Source of the DNA: Chaetoceros tenuissimus
Taxonomy: Eukaryota; Bacillariophyta; Thalassiosirophyceae; Chaetocerotales; Chaetocerotaceae
Reading direction: 5' to 3'
Length of the DNA: 64,000 nt
NCBI GenBank assembly: GCA_021927905.1
Contig: BLLK01000047.1
Coordinates: 186,001 to 250,000, forward strand
The position numbers and the translations under genes are program-made. The notes below the pieces were generated by a model. It was not told the origin of the DNA and made no database searches. It saw nothing but the letters and a program-made list of their open reading frames with translations. Numbering within the stretch: position 1 is the first letter of the stretch; each line of letters opens with the position of its first letter. Positions 50,701-62,381 of the stretch are shown here, piece after piece.

Positions 50701-53700
50701 CGTAGTTTAAAATATCCGCATTAACACCGAGGGTTTGTGATAATTTTGGGTTTCGATACATTTGCGAGTGCTGTTCGAAAGAAGAATCCCCACTTATGGA
50801 ACCAAGATTACAAATATCTCTATTAACTCTCAATGAAGTTGTGAAGTTCAGGCACTACAAAACAATTAGTCAACTTGCAGTTTGTTCTATGAATTCAATG
50901 AATACTCTCAAACTTACCGTCTCATTATAGATATCCACAAAACTATGAATGTGTAAGACAAGTGCCTTTCCATGCTTTCTAACTTCTGTGAAAACGAATC
51001 TTTCTCCGTCGATAAAGTGCACTCTTTTTCCTTTCTTCAGTTCATCATCAATATGAGGGAAAGCGATTTGGTGATCATCGACAATGATAGCAAGATTCTT
51101 TTGACTTATCACATCTTGTCCATAAAGACGATATCCCCCACTACCTTCTCCGTCTTGAAGTGGAAAGTTAAAGAAGTGCATTTCAGAGTCTTGAATAGAC
51201 ACTGTACGTTGTTCAGTGATGTACGTGATTGATAGACCTGTATGATTAACAATAGCATATTTTGATGTCATAGTCTTCAGGGATCTCGCAGCACAATTGG
51301 CTGCAGACTTTAGTCTTGATAAATCTCTTTCATCAACAAATTCTTCCTGACTCATATTTTCAATCAGTGCATGAGCTTTATCGTTAACTCCTGAAAATGT
51401 AGTCCACATAGCACTAGCACTCTTGAGACTAATAATAAATTGCTCTGAAAAAGAAATTTCGCAGGGATGGGATTCAATATCTACAGTGGTAGCTTTTCGT
51501 TTTGTATTCTTCTTTGCCCCTCTTGCAACTTTTGATTCAAGCTCCCAAGACTTTAAAAGCAACGGTTCCCATGCGTTGGAAAATATATTGAAGTAATCAG
51601 CATCTAGTAACAAATATGTATGAGAGTGGAAAATGATGTCTTCCTTTTTCTCAGGTAAACATACTTCAGTATTGTTTAGAAAGCTCGATAGTGTGACCTT
51701 GAAAAGAGCTTCATCAACCCCTTGAAGATCATTTACTACAGCAACTGTTGTCTTCGGTATTGTGACTTTCATCTTGATTACCCGGTCTTTTCGCTTCTTC
51801 ATACCACCAGTCGAAGTTTGACTAACAGTGGTAGACTGCCTGCTGACGCTACGAGTTACACCATTTGTTTCATCCCCCTCTTTGAGGTCAAGAGCCTTAG
51901 CAAGATTTTCGATCTCATTAGTCTCAATCGCAGTTAGAGGCTTATTCATAGAATCCGAATCTGTTGATTGGGGTAGATTATCCTTGATACTAGTAGAAAT
52001 TGCCTGAAAGAGGGCGTATTGTTGCATCGATATGATGGCATTCGTATCTGCCAATGTCACAAAATTGAGTTCAGTGAGTTGGTGGTCATCCTTGCTTTTA
52101 GTTGCACAAAAGAAAGTTACTTTGGTTGGACTCAATATTTGTATAGGGTCAATTAGGGAGGCTCCTTGAGCAGAAAATATCTCAAATTCATCGCCGTGAA
52201 CTTCAGCCTCCAAGTCTAGTATTTCTCCAGAAGAGACTTCTGATACCATCTTTGTTGAGATTGATGTCTGGCCTTTTATTACGAGTGTCTCCACTGGAAC
52301 ATAACTGGACTTGTCTTTCTGCTGTTGCAATCCAATTGGTAATCCCATGTCTATGAGAACAAAACTGCAATCTTCGGTCTTCAATTTGAAGTCCAGTGTT
52401 TTCTTATCTAGGACTTCTTCAGCTAAGCTTCCATGACTACTAATATTACGCAGTGCAGCTTGCTTTGGTTTGATTTCAATTGCTGTTGGGGGCGAAGAAG
52501 GCTCCTCAGTTTTGAAATATGCAAGGACATCTGATACTAGATCTGGAATGAATACTATCCTAGGAGATCCAAAACTCATTTCAATTTTGGTGTCATTTGT
52601 TACCTTTTTCTTGCAATATTTCACGCTGAATACCTCTTCCAATCCTCCTTCTTCGTTGACTTGATGAATTAACTTTCGAAATTCTCTACCGACTCCAACG
52701 AAACGTGTATCTTCGATAACTAGATCTTTAAGTGTTGCGTCTACAATGGTTTCATCTGTATCGGGTTGCAACTTCATTGATATCTCCGATTCTACAGCTG
52801 TGACTGATGCAATAAAGTCAGAGGCATTTTCTCCACACATATGAAAGCACAAAGATGCGAAATGAAAAGACATATACATCCTTTTCTTTACAATGACTTC
52901 TTCTACACCTCCATGAGTTAAGCGTACATCGGTTTTGTCGCCTTCAGTGGCCACTACTCTCTGCATCTGATTTTCATCTCGCAGGAATGTGTCAACTTCA
53001 CTAATATTCCCATCAAGAGTTTTCATAACCTGAGCATAGTGATGACGTGCCATAACTAGCCCTACACTTGTCATACCAATGTTTATTCTTGTGGCCATAG
53101 CATCTTCATTAGGAGAATCCAAAGGAGCTAGAAAACATTCTACATTCAGCGATATTGGGTTTTCTATGAGTGCATCACCATCTGAACTTGACATGGTAAC
53201 ATCTTGTAGTCTAACGTAAGCTTGACCCTCACCAGGTGATGGCAGAGAGATAAAGTCAACATCAAGATCGCTCGCTTTTAGCACAAAATAGTCCTCTGAG
53301 TGTGGTTCTTGTGGAAGCACGAGGTCAAATCCTTGCGCGTGAATATTGAAAACCTTATTTTTGGACGTTTCTGCCTGTGCCATTTCACGTGCTGCTTGTA
53401 CCGCAGTCTCAGCAACCTTTTCTGCCATTGCTCCGAGAATGCCCTCTGTTAAATACTCAATCATGGTGAACACAACAGCGTGCAAGTGGACGAAGCGCAT
53501 TGGAGATAGATTGACTATCACAAACATTTCATTTTCATCACAATTGAAATTTTCAATAGCGCAACATTTCAGAGCAAGTGGTCCCTTTCCATACTGTAAT
53601 TGTAAAAGGCTGCTACTGTGATTTGGTGATAAACCAAGAATGGTCAAATAGTCATGATTAATAAAGTCAGTGGTTGGAAGCGCCTCAAGTCTAAAATCTC

Positions 53701-56700
53701 CCAAAGCCGCAGATACTAGCATATTTTCACCGGAACCCTTTGCTAAATGTAAGTTCACACTCGCATTCGACATATTCATACCAAACAATGGCATATCATC
53801 CTTTGCTGAATTTAGATAAACCTCAAATGCTTCCATATGCGCGTTGAGCACCAAGGATGATTGGTCCGAAACTTCAGAGATTTTACTATATATCGAAGTG
53901 CGCTTGTATGTAGACTTTTTCGAAACAGACCTCACATTATCCAATAGAGCAAAGAGACTGTCTTTGAAATCTAGAATCTTTCTTATTGCATATGGATTCC
54001 TACGGAGGATAACTTATTTGAGATCAAGAGATAATTAGGCTGGGAAGTATGGTTCATTACATTTGCACTTACCAATGGATGTAAAGAGTGCTGAATTTTG
54101 CATCAATGATTGTGGTAGGCACACTTTTTCCTTGCAAACCAAATGGATCGTCAACCATTGAATTCTTTTGTCCATAAGGATAAGTTGTGATTTTGATGTC
54201 TGCTAGTCTAACAGTATTATCCTGTGTTCCCTGAAAAGTATCAATAACATTAAAATCCCTTAAAGCATATTCAGAAGGAGAGAGAGGTAAGTGAGAGTGA
54301 ACTACCAGTCGCTGTTCTCTAGGGAAATCGCCACCTAGATGATCGAGTATCCAAAAGTGTCCCATTTGGAGATTTAGTCGAGACGTTTCATCACTTAACT
54401 TAGTCATGGATGCGGCAGCTAGAATCAAATGAGCTTCTATATACTCGCCCATTTCATTGATAACTTTCGCCTTGATTTCTTTCAAAGTAACAGATACATG
54501 CATTTCATCAAAAACAGTTGTCTTCAACATAGATGTTTTCAATGTCTGCATACGTTTCTCTTGTATTGCTGCAAGTTCTTCAGCCTTTTCCTCTTCATCT
54601 TCACTTTCTTCATCTAGGATAGTTATGCCCTCACTTGGGCTCTTCTGTTTATTCAGAGCCTCAAGGACCTTTTGCCAGGAAGTGAAAAGATCAACAGTCT
54701 TCATTATCTGACGATGAGAAATTGCAACAGAAATCTGCTCAAGTGTACCAAAGATACATTTCCTTTGAAGTCCTTTTGGCTCAAATCCTATCGAAAGATT
54801 CAGTGTGACAGGATCGATTATTGAATCTAGCTGTTTAGAAACTTGCGTACTTCGAATGTCGAGCCAGTCTTTCTTTCCAGCCTTTGAAAGACTTAATGAG
54901 AAATGTTCCATTTCAAGATTGCACTGGTCTATCACCATGTCTTCAATGCTTGGGGTAGAAGCTCTTGAAAACCAATCTTTCACATCTGGCATCAGTGTTT
55001 TGCCATAGTTCATGGTAAAAGTACCCAAATCTACTACTAGAGTCGTGGAAAGTGGATCGGTACAATTTTGAGGCAAGACTAGGATCGGGGCATGTAATTC
55101 CAACTGTACATTCCACACACTTTCTTTCTCAGTTTTACTTTTCCAAGCCTCAGCAAAAGCAGAAGAGAATTTATCACGAACGATCGATTTCTTTGGAGTT
55201 GGAGCAGTCTTGCCAAGAGTTGTAGCTAATTCATCAATGTCTTGCAGTATGTCACTTGGCATTATTGTGGTTGATTCCATTCGGCTGTCTGCATCGTAAA
55301 ACAAGTCAGCCCCACCAGTCACCGAGAACTCTAGCATTGGTTTCGATTTGACGACATTCTTAAGCTCTTTCTCGACCCCCATAGTTACAAATCGCTTTAA
55401 TTCCGTTATCAAGACATCACATGCAACAATTTCATACGAAACCATCTTTGCTTCAAGCGATTGATCTCCATTCCGTGCTTTTGAAAACTTGATTTCAATA
55501 GCATTTTCAAATGTTTCAAACGACTTGTTGGTGTTTGACGACTGCAAACTGCGGATAACTAGCGGGAATAGAGAGTTAGCAGTGATCCGATCATACACAT
55601 TGAGACTACTAAGCGAAAATGCACTTGTCAAAGAACCATCCGCATTAGCCTTGAAAGTTGCCATGACAGTTCCCATTTCCAGCGACATTAAAGGTGCAGA
55701 CGCAAATGTAACTAGATCCACGTGAAAAGATCCCAACTCAAACGAAACATCACATAGAATAGAATCCGAGGAGAGTGAAACTTCTGCAGAAGCATTTTCA
55801 AGGGCCAGTGAGTCTAATTCCCTCATTTCCACTGCAGACAGTGAAATAGGAGGATCGACGTCATCATCAAAAGAATCATCATGATCGAAACTATCATCCT
55901 CAGCATCTTTCTTTCCAAAGAGCATCGATCGTAATGTAGATTTTTTCTTTGTAGCAGATCGAGCTGCATTTTGCGCACTTCTCTTTGCTTCAATATGATC
56001 ATCATATTTTTTCATTTCTAATTCAGCTTGCGCTTCCGCCATGTTTCTCCACGCCATGATTCCCTGTGTGCTGATACTTTTATCATGCTCTAGCTGATCT
56101 AAAGCTGCTCGATCGCTTATTGTCAATGGTTTCAACCAAGAACAATCCTCACTATATATTAGCCTCTTGTATAAATCTACATACACTTTCCGCTTTCTAT
56201 ATGCAATGTAAAATTCTTTCCAAGAATTCCGCCTACTGATTCTTCCAATGGATCGAACTGCATATTTCCACCAAGCTTTTGCATTCTTTCTAGTGATGGG
56301 TCCATCATCAGGTCGATATTCCGGAAACAGTGGTCTTGCAACATGTTGTTTCTCATAAATATCTTGGGCAATACGATTCAGTAGTTCAAGTTGCATCCGT
56401 GTCATGCGAAAGGAAACATTTGGTAAATTTGCAGAAAGCAAATACTTCGGAAAGTCAATACATTGAATACAGTCCGACTGCCTCAACCTTGCACTAAAGG
56501 AAAGAGGAGATAAAATATAAGTCTTGGATAATCGATCTTCATCCATTGGTTTGTAAGTTTGTTTCAAATATCCCGGCACTAGTGAATGGGCTTCATTGCA
56601 ATATACCGCTAACCCTTGCAATTCCAGCGCTTTGTAAAGAAAAGACTTTTTGATATTTTTGGAGGTAGTAGCACGATCAATAAATGTTTTCTTGCCCTTT

Positions 56701-57446
56701 TCATCCGTGGTAAAAATAGAGAATCTTTCCAAAGAAGCTCCAATGTCACATCCTTGTCCCTTGAGTTGAAAATGTATATCATCAATTTCAAGCTGTAGAT
56801 TTTCAATGACACGACGAACCAATCTAGCTTTGAATCCCGCTGAGGAAGTATTGCGGGTCTGATCTGCATCATTAGTTTGCATCATGAGATCTTCATCTTC
56901 ATCAAAGTCATCTCCTAGACGCTTGATGGCATTGATCCGTTGCCGGGTTTCTTCTGCTAAATCTAACGCCTGCATCCGTTCATCAACCTTTTTACTATCT
57001 GCAAGCTTGACATTATCCAAGTCATCTTCTAATTCATCAGCACTGTAAAAGTCAGAATCACCTTTTTTCTTTTTTTTACCTCTTCGTTTCGGCTTATCCT
57101 CCCGAGATCTAGTTGAAAAATTTCCACTTAAATGATCAAACGGCTCAATGGTTGCCGTTAAACCTTTGGCTCTCAAAACGACAGGTTTGGACGTAATCCT
57201 AGCCCAAGGAACATCTACTCTCAAAGAATCAAACGATCCACTAACGATTCGAAAAGGAAGAGCTAAATTTGGCGCTTCGAGAGCTTGTCGTTTCAATTCC
57301 CGGTTGACTGCATCCACGTCGACTTGTAACGAATTGAGTTCAATTTTTCCAGCCCATACTGCTACATTTAATGATTTAGCATCGAGTCCGAGGACATAAC
57401 GGCCAATGGTATCTTCTAATACATTTAAAATTGCAGATTTTGCCAT
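47753..57446 (-). CDS. VPS13: VPS13-family bridge-like lipid transfer protein, three exons
   Basis: Exons 57446-54073, 53999-50918 and 50854-47753 (donors GTAAGT at each), phases 2 and 0; about 3185 aa, the usual size for VPS13. The first 110 residues are the chorein domain (MAKSAILNVLEDTIGRYVLGLDAKSLNVAVWAGKIEL...). The long middle part alternates strands as expected for the repeating beta-groove. Exon 3 carries the adaptor-binding region (GTWIHSVKPFEVVEVFHAGAS, FVVFNGGEYKARVTVQ) and the C-terminal amphipathic part. The last ~170 residues are a Gly-rich run of GxGxGxxxVGKGV-like units. VPS13 spans membrane contact sites and carries phospholipids in bulk between organelles. All three exons are intact. 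Confidence 0.9.
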
Positions 57447-57991
57447 TTTTCTATTCTAGCTTTCCTGCGAATACTAAAAAGTTCTTTTTTTATGAAATAT
57501 ATATTTTAGAATATCTTTCAATAGAGTTTCCCCGTTTACGATTTCCAGAGAGATTTTCAATTTCCAAGGAATAAGTATGTACTAGAGATGAGATGTGATT
57601 AGCGTCCAGTTCAATAAAAATTAGATCTGGCTTTTGATGACAACACTGGTACTCTTTTATGAGACACATCAAGTGTAGTGAAAGGGAAAAGATAAAGGAA
57701 TGAAGCAATTGTCTCCATGGTCTGTCTGCTGCACGTTTTAATCAAGATCATAACCTAATAGAATTATAATTTGGATATATTCGGAGTTTCGGAGTATTAA
57801 GAAAAAGTATGATGCGGACCTTTTCTTCAAGGTTGTCAGAGGATGCGGACCTTTCTTCAAGAGCTAAATGAAGCGGGAGGCCTTAAGAGCTTCCCAGAAC
57901 AACGTATTTGCTCCCTTCCGGCCTGTCGGACCTTGAAGAGCGGGGAATTGCATAAGTAATTAGAACGAGTTCAAGAGAAACCAATCAGCAA
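57447..57991. other. Divergent promoter region of VPS13 and HSF-2
   Basis: About 545 bp. GATGCGGACCTT(T)TCTTCAAG occurs twice, at 57811-57831 and 57842-57861. No gene supported. Confidence 0.45.
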
Positions 57992-59345
57992 ATGAACCAC
58001 AAGCAATCAAGTTCAGTTAGAATGAAGAACAGCCACATAGAGGATGATCCCTATGATCGTATGATTACATTCTTGACGGGGAAGAGGAAGGAAGAACGAA
58101 AATCAAAGGAAAAAGCCATTCGATTTCCTGTCAAGGTAAGAAGTAGTGCAGGGGCCGCATCAAGAAGCGGCCACAGGATGCGGAGAAACTCTGTCGTACT
58201 TTGCATTCATTCACTTGCTTGCTAATCCTTCTTCTTACACTTATCTGCTGTAATAGTTGATGTATATTATTCAATGTGGCGACTTCAACCATTTGATTGA
58301 TTGGGTCGACGAAGAGGACACTGCTGGACCAGACATGTGCATTGAGGACAACAGGAACGTCACAATTTCAGGAACACATCACGGTGGATTCCTCGATGAG
58401 CCCTACAACAACCACGTTGATAACAGACCTACATCCACTGCTTTCATCATATATGATACGATAGCCTTCGAAAAGCATGTCTTGCCAGCCATATTCAAAG
58501 AAGGAAAATTCGATAGCTTCGAAAGGAAACTGTACCGGTGGGGTTTTGCTAAGAAGCAGGATGACGATCCTCCTGCTGGTAGTTCAAGAAGAACTACTCT
58601 TGCATCTTCTTCCTCAATTTATGAGCATCCTTACTTTTGCAAGGGGGACTATGCGACAGCAAGTACAATAGCTTGCAGTGGATCTGAAGTGAAGAGGTAT
58701 AAGCAAATGCAAAAAGACAAGAAGAAGCTACTTCGGAAGAGCAGAATTACAAGAAAGGACTCGTCCTTCTCTAGCTCTATTTGTTGTAGTAGTAGCTCTT
58801 TTGCTACAAAATCGACATCCTCATCCACGTATACTACTAGGCTGACAAATGATAACATTACTCCTTTGCAAAGTAGAGCAAGAACGGTGTCTACACCAGC
58901 AGAGACTTCATCAAATTTGTTACTATACCGTAAAGATCGTTGGGATGCATTGTACTTTTCAGCATTACGCAATTCGCCTTCTCCTGATGAAGAAACTGTT
59001 GATGATAGAGACATCGTATATCGAGAGGAATCACTAGTAGATGCAAGAGGCTGCGCTCATATGGCTACCAGTAGTGTTCATTATGAGAGCGAGCAAGAAG
59101 AACAAAAAAACGAAGAAATCGGAGAAATAAAATCAGAACTAGAACATTTAGGAATAACTCAAATGTACAGCAGCACAGAAAGAAACAGTAGCCGAACTGG
59201 CATATCAGAATCTGGAGAAAGTATTACAGAGGATGTACTATCTGATATCGATATTTTGCTCGTGGAACAGTTGCGTACAAGGTACAATCGTCGTCAAAGA
59301 ACCATTGAAAAAATGCAGCTGTTATTGTCAAAATACAGCGCATAA
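57992..59345 (+). CDS. HSF-type transcription factor 2, two exons
   Basis: Exons 57992-58135 and 58257-59345 (donor GTAAGA, acceptor AATAG), phase 0; 410 aa. Exon 1 ends RKSKEKAIRFPVK and exon 2 begins LMYIIQCGDFNHLIDW, the same break as in HSF-1. An acidic/Asn-rich insert of about 55 residues separates that helix from TAFIIYDTIAFEKHVLPAIFKEGKFDSFERKLYRWGF (recognition helix). SSIYEHPYFCKGDYATAS and a basic tract (RYKQMQKDKKKLLRKSR) follow and may act as nuclear signal. The C-terminal half is Ser/Thr- then Glu-rich and ends in a short Leu/Arg helix. It is in tandem with HSF-3 and clearly its paralogue. Confidence 0.8.
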
Positions 59346-59791
59346 ATAATGTTCCAGTTCAGATGTTCGAATTATTTAGAATTTCTGTCGGAACAGAAAT
59401 CTATCTACTTTGACATTTCTAATTTGTGCATTTTAATGTCTGCTTCAGACAATGTTCCGAAGAGTTCACCGAAATGTCATTGTTCCTTCCTTGAGTTTTG
59501 ATTAATTCTACTTAAGTAGTACTTCAATGTACTTTGACATTTCTTGATTTTTAAATAGAAAATGTCACAAAGAGAAAATAGAAAAGCGGGAAGTGAGAAG
59601 CATACGTGGCACTGTCTGCGTTCTCGTTCGGTAGGATGGGAAGTGGGAAGCATACGTGGCACTGTCTGCGTTCTCGTTCGGTAGGATGTGAAAAAGTTAC
59701 AGCTGTTTTTTAATGATGTCCCTTTTTCCCTCATTTCCTCCGAAAAATCATCTCGCTGATATTATCTTCATGTTTTAAACCAAAAGTAGCA
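59346..59791. other. Intergenic region between the HSF pair
   Basis: About 445 bp. Contains TACTTTGACATTTCT twice (about 59396 and 59530) and the 50-bp tandem duplication listed separately. Presumed to hold the 3' UTR of HSF-2 and the HSF-3 promoter. Confidence 0.45.
59588..59687. repeat. 50-bp direct tandem duplication upstream of HSF-3
   Basis: Two adjoining 50-bp units (59588-59637 and 59638-59687), each starting GGGAAGTG and ending GGTAGGAT, with one mismatch (AGTGAGAAG versus AGTGGGAAG). It ends about 105 bp before the HSF-3 start codon and is more GC-rich than its flanks. Confidence 0.85.
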
Positions 59792-61339
59792 ATGAGTAGT
59801 AGTGATAATTCAGAAGGCAATAATAAAACAGATGATCCTTACGAGCGCATGCTAGTTTTCTTGACTGGGAAGAGGAGTGAAGACCGAAAATCGAAGGAAA
59901 AAGCGATTCGATTTCCTGTAAAGGTAAGGGAAGGCAGCAGTACTATTCTCATCACCATCTTTTGTTAGCAGTATTACCACTGCCACATCAAAGCAGTATC
60001 GAGGAGACAGCACTTTTGCAACGTGTTCGTATTCTGCAAAAAAATATCATTTGTCTATTGTTTCTTCTTCTTACTTTTGTTATTTGCTTTTGCTCGATAT
60101 CATGTCTCCTCCACTGCAACAACGCGCGCACCACAACAACAACAGTTGATGTATATCATCCAATGTGGTGACTACAACCATTTGATTGATTGGTTCGAAG
60201 AAGCGAATGATCCTTTTAAAGATAATGATACTCCTGGAGAATCAAAAGAAAAACGCGAGGAGCATGAATCAAACAGAAGAACCGTGTCTGTCATCGAGAA
60301 GAACAGTGGGCTTTATGGTGACGACGAGGTCAAGAATGACGACTCTGGTGATAACCACAAGAAGGACAATGAAGGAAACGAGTTGAATTCTAACAACCTA
60401 CCTCCTCCTCAATCAACTGCTTTTATAATATATGATAAGGCAGCTTTTGAGACTCATGTCTTGCCAGCCATATTCAAAGAGAGAAAATTCAATAGTTTCG
60501 AGAGGAAACTGTACCGGTGGGGGTTTGCTAAACAGAAGACGACAAGAAGAAGATCAACTCCTGATTTTTCTCTGAAGACTTCTTTTTATGATAGTTCATC
60601 TTCCTCAATCTACGAGCATCCTTACTTTTGCAAGGGGGACTATGCGACAGCAAGTACAATAGCTTGCAGTGGATCTGAAGTGAAGAGGTATAAACAAATG
60701 CAAAAAGATAAGAAGAAGCAAATTCCAAAAAGAAGAAGAGGTAGTAAAATATCTACTACTGTTAGCAGTATTCTTAGTAACAATACGGAAACATCACCAG
60801 CAATAGCACCTACGGATAGGAAGATTGCAGCAGCAGAAAATATAGATAATGCTTCTTCTACCATCAGAACAAGACCACCCCCAAAAGACAATCAGTTGTA
60901 CCTAGAACAAGAAGATCATTGGAATGCATTGTATTTGTCAGCATTACGCAGTTCAAACGAGGAGGAGGAGGAGGAGAAGAAGAAAAAGAAGAAATTGGCA
61001 TCACTAGATTGTAAAAGCGGTCACGAGGAAGAGGATGACGAAGGGCCAGTTACTTTCGTAGGCCCGTCAAGGTTTAGAGAGGAATTCATGTCTACTGCGA
61101 TGATGGCATCTTGTCTTGATGACGAAGAACAGAGAACAGAAGAACGAGCACAAACCTTTGGTCTTCATGTCGCTGCTTCTCAGCATGTACGCGATCAATC
61201 ACTAGGAGAAACAAATTCTTCTACCATGACAAATATGTTATTACAAGAACAAGACTCCATACTACTGCAGCATTTGCGGCGAAGACGCAATGGTCGTCAA
61301 ATTATCTTAGAAATGATTCAAAGATCATATCAAAACTAA
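59792..61339 (+). CDS. HSF-type transcription factor 3, two exons
   Basis: Exons 59792-59923 and 60146-61339 (donor GTAAGG, acceptor CAACAG), phase 0; 441 aa. Exon 1 (MSSSDNSEGNNKTDDPYERM...) ends FPVK and exon 2 starts LMYIIQCGDYNHLIDW. A charged insert of about 70 residues (Glu/Lys/Asp/Asn-rich) lies inside the DNA-binding domain before TAFIIYDKAAFETHVLPAIFKERKFNSFERKLYRWGF. The YEHPYFCKGDYATASTIACSGSEVKRY block is identical in protein and nearly so in DNA to that of HSF-2. The rest of the C-terminus is diverged, with a poly-Glu/Lys tract near 350. Confidence 0.8.
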
Positions 61340-62381
61340 CACGAATGCTCAGAGAATTCTGATGATAATATTGGTGCAAATGCAGGTTCAAATAGCAAGA
61401 ACCGAAAGAATTCTTCTTGGTAAAATGACATGGGCTTTTACAATTTGTTTAGTAGAAAGAAGATGGATGTACAGCAATAAGTGGTACTAGCTTTCAGAAC
61501 GACTACTAGTATTCGAAATATTTGTGTTATTGCCTGTTTTTGTAGGTATTTTCGAAAAGAGAGGATTGTCGTTCGGTTTCCTGGTTTCCTATATTCTCAT
61601 CAATTGACATACAAGAAAAGAAGCAAAATAAAGCACGTGAAGTGAGTACCATTTCACCAGCAACCACTACAGATTAGGAGATTTGAATACCGCTTTTCTT
61701 TGGAAAAAATGACAACAACAACAGAGTTGACAGTGGAACAGAGGAGCACTACTACAAAAGAGTGATAGTAGCTATTAGTACGCATTTCACTTCACTGATA
61801 ACAAGCACAAAGTTGGATGCTTTGCAACTTTGCATCTACCAACCAAGATCTCATCAACAGCTGCCGACAAGAAGTGCTACAGCCACAGTCATCATGATGG
61901 CTGTTTTGTTTTTGCTGGTAGCTCATAATCATCATTACTTGCTTGTTGATGGATTCTACTAGTACTTCGTGCTGGTGGTGCTCATTATAGTTGCTGACGA
62001 GGACTATTAAACACAACAGAAGTACTCGCTGCTCGAATGCACTGTGATAACATGAACATCTGAAAATCATGGACCGTAGTACAATAAGCAAATAAGGAGC
62101 AAGAAGGTATTGCTTGTTGCTTTGGGCTTTGAGATAAGGAAGAAGCAAGATATGCTGATCATTACACAAGAAGCAAGATATTGTTGCTTCTTCATGCTTT
62201 GCGATGTCAACTTTTTCGACAGAAATTTCAAAAACTACTACTCAAAAAGAATTAGAATTGCTAGAAGCAGTCGTCATGTTCAAGAAAGCAAAAGAAACAA
62301 GACCAAGATACTAGAAACTTTAGGAACGTAACAATTTTAGTATATTATTATCTAGAATACAGCAAGAAAGAAGATAATCAT
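61340..62381. other. Intergenic, about 1 kb, no gene supported
   Basis: Lies between HSF-3 and the ZIP gene 3' end. Open frames at 61762-61962 and 62110-62331 are short and featureless. The sequence is rich in ACAACA/AAGAAGCAA-type simple stretches. Confidence 0.4.

Noticed and set aside
60023-60145. In-frame hydrophobic extension before HSF-3 exon 2 (FVYCFFFLLLLFAFARY) suggesting a membrane-bound HSF
   Set aside because: It has no ATG (the frame opens with GTG), lies between a good donor and acceptor, and the splice exactly reproduces the HSF-1 and HSF-2 structure. It is intron.
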